Below, in pieces: positions 5,648 through 7,155 of a DNA stretch of 7,155 nt. The notes under the pieces were generated by a model. The model was not told the DNA's origin and did not search any database. It saw nothing but the letters and a program-made list of their open reading frames with translations. The stretch spans positions 1 through 7,155 of the forward strand of contig JAQCDI010000130.1 in assembly GCA_027620595.1 (NCBI GenBank), written 5' to 3'. Positions within the stretch are counted from its first letter, which is position 1. Each line of letters begins with the position of its first letter. Both the position numbers and the translations under genes were made by a program. This DNA is from Bacteroidota bacterium. Lineage in GTDB: Bacteria; Bacteroidota; Rhodothermia; Rhodothermales; UBA10348.

Positions 5648-7155
5648 TCGGGGTCGGAGCGCGGAGAACCGGCCTCATCCAAGGTACGCACCAGGTGCGC
5701 TTGGATGTACCGTGAGATCATGGAAAACAGGTGGAGGCGCGTGCCCCTGCCCGTCAGGCTGTGGGCCCGTCCAGGATAGATCATGAGGTCGAACGGGCGA
5801 TCCCCCGCCTGCAGGGCATCGGCCAGCCGCAGGGTATGCTGGATGTCCACATTCTCGTCCGCGTCCCCGTGTACGAGCAGCAGATGCTGGTCCGGGCGGA
5901 GACGGTGGGCCAGGGCCACGACCGAACTGGCGTCGTAGGCCTCGGGCGCGGCTTGGGGGGTGGACAGGTACCGCTCCGAATAGGGAGTGTCGTAGTGCCG
6001 GAAATCGGTCACCGGCGCCAGGGCCACGCCCACCCGGAAGGGGGAATCCGCTGGACCCAGCATGGCCATGAGGGTGGCGAACCCGCCATAGGACCACCCC
6101 CAGATACCCATCCTCTCGGCGTCCACCCACGATCGGGCTCCCAGATGGCGGGCGGCCGCGGCCAGGTCGTCGGCAACGACCGGGCCCAGCTGTCCCTTCA
6201 CTTGCCCGGCAAAGTCCCGGCCGCGGCCGCCCGTGCCCCGCGGATCCAGACGCACCACGACCACCCCAAGGGTTTCAGCCACCCAGGCATGCCACAGCTG
6301 CCGCTGCACTCCCTGATCCCAGGCATTCATCACCACCTGGGAATCCGGACCGCCGTAGACATGGAAAAGGACCGGCCAGGCCCGGGTGGAGTCGAACCGG
6401 CTGGGACGCTGGATCCAGGCATTCAGCGGCGTGCCGTCAGCCGCCGGCAGCGATACCGCTTCGGCTTGCGGCAACGCCATGCGGCCCAGCAGCTTGCGGA
6501 GTGCAAAATTCTCCTCCAAGGGCCACGACGGACCGCCCGAAGTGGAGCGGAGCACCCACTGGAGCGGAGTCCGGGCATCCGAGAATTCGTCGATATACCA
6601 GGCACCATCGCGGGACAGGGACACCTTGTGGACACCGGGCTCGTGGGTCAGGCGCCGAGGGATGGCGGATTGTCCCGTCAAATCCATCGCATACAGGTGG
6701 CGCTCCAGCGGATCGTCCATGGCCGACAGGACATAGGCCGTCCGTTCGTCGGGGTCCAGCCCCACGAGATCGGCCACTTCCCATGCCCCTTGCGTGACAG
6801 GCCGGCAGGCGCCCGGCCCGATCGGGCACAGGGACAGATGGCGCTGCCCGTTGCGGGGACCCAGCCAGAGGTAGTGCCCTCCATCGGAGAGGAAGGTGAC
6901 CGTGCCTTCCCTGATGTCCAACCAGTGGGCACTCACGTCCGTATGCAGGGTATCCACGATCGGCTGATCCGGCCGGGCCACCAACAGGTCCACCCGGTCC
7001 TGGGCGCGGTTCATCCGCAGCGTCCAGATCCGCGGTTCGCCCTCCTTTGTCCACCCCAATTGTACCAGATATTCGGGCAGGGACGGATCCGATGCGCTGG
7101 CATCTTCCCCATCCGGGTCCCAGGTGCCCGTTTCCAGACAGGAAACCATGGGACG
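5644..7155 (-). CDS. DPP IV-type prolyl peptidase, family S9 (C-terminal 503 residues; 5' end outside window)
   Basis: The reading frame is open at the right edge, so the signal peptide and roughly the first 200-250 residues of the beta-propeller are missing. Residue numbers are from the window edge. Residues 1 to about 230 are propeller blades, including a FLSDGGHYLWL stretch and HLYAMDL. The rest is the alpha/beta-hydrolase domain, with the oxyanion tyrosine in HVYGGP, DPRGTGGRG, the nucleophile Ser355 in GWSYGG, Asp433 in HGDADENVD and His465 in GRAHSL. Spacings Ser-Asp 78 and Ser-His 110 equal those of human DPP IV (630/708/740), and PYSERYL matches its active-site tyrosine segment, so a dipeptidase acting after Pro or Ala is the best guess. 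Such bacterial enzymes usually act in the periplasm or on the surface. The DPP IV glutamate pair that binds the peptide N-terminus would lie upstream and cannot be checked. The gene overlaps pyrC by four bases. The ATG at 7149 is an internal methionine. Confidence 0.93.
   Translation of the reverse strand, partial: RPMVSCLETGTWDPDGEDASASDPSLPEYLVQLGWTKEGEPRIWTLRMNRAQDRVDLLVARPDQPIVDTLHTDVSAHWLDIREGTVTFLSDGGHYLWLGPRNGQRHLSLCPIGPGACRPVTQGAWEVADLVGLDPDERTAYVLSAMDDPLERHLYAMDLTGQSAIPRRLTHEPGVHKVSLSRDGAWYIDEFSDARTPLQWVLRSTSGGPSWPLEENFALRKLLGRMALPQAEAVSLPAADGTPLNAWIQRPSRFDSTRAWPVLFHVYGGPDSQVVMNAWDQGVQRQLWHAWVAETLGVVVVRLDPRGTGGRGRDFAGQVKGQLGPVVADDLAAAARHLGARSWVDAERMGIWGWSYGGFATLMAMLGPADSPFRVGVALAPVTDFRHYDTPYSERYLSTPQAAPEAYDASSVVALAHRLRPDQHLLLVHGDADENVDIQHTLRLADALQAGDRPFDLMIYPGRAHSLTGRGTRLHLFSMISRYIQAHLVRTLDEAGSPRSDPE

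Overview
This is a compact, GC-rich bacterial chromosomal segment holding seven protein-coding genes, two of them cut by the window edges. I see no tRNA, rRNA, CRISPR array, insertion sequence or phage gene. The genes lack clear Shine-Dalgarno sequences just upstream of their starts. Together with a lipoprotein-like M28 peptidase and a DPP IV-type S9 peptidase, this suggests a high-GC member of the Bacteroidota/Rhodothermota group (Rhodothermales-like). That placement is an inference and is not firm.

Layout from left to right: (1) a minus-strand pair, an exported M28 metallopeptidase (355-1299) followed after 6 bases by a MOSC-domain protein that runs off the left edge (1-348); (2) a divergent plus-strand pseudouridine-5'-phosphate glycosidase, psuG (about 1393-2286); (3) a convergent minus-strand D-alanine--D-alanine ligase-type ATP-grasp enzyme (2300-3490); (4) a divergent plus-strand calcineurin-like metallophosphoesterase (about 3615-4316); (5) a convergent minus-strand class I dihydroorotase, pyrC (4322-5647), whose start codon overlaps the stop of (6) a DPP IV-type S9 serine peptidase that enters from the right edge (5644-7155).

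The strands alternate, giving two divergent promoter regions (around 1300-1392 and 3491-3614) and two very tight convergent junctions (13 bases and 5 bases between stop codons). Functions are mostly housekeeping: peptidoglycan precursor synthesis (Ddl), de novo pyrimidine synthesis (PyrC), modified-nucleotide salvage yielding uracil and ribose 5-phosphate (PsuG), extracytoplasmic peptide breakdown (M28, S9) and an unassigned phosphoesterase. No shared pathway links them all, although psuG and pyrC both feed pyrimidine pools.

I did not find a convincing new biological system. The points most worth a second look are substrate-site departures in the Ddl homologue, a degenerate conserved loop in the PsuG homologue, the ATGA coupling of a peptidase to pyrC, and a hairpin containing both stop codons at the psuG/ddl junction.
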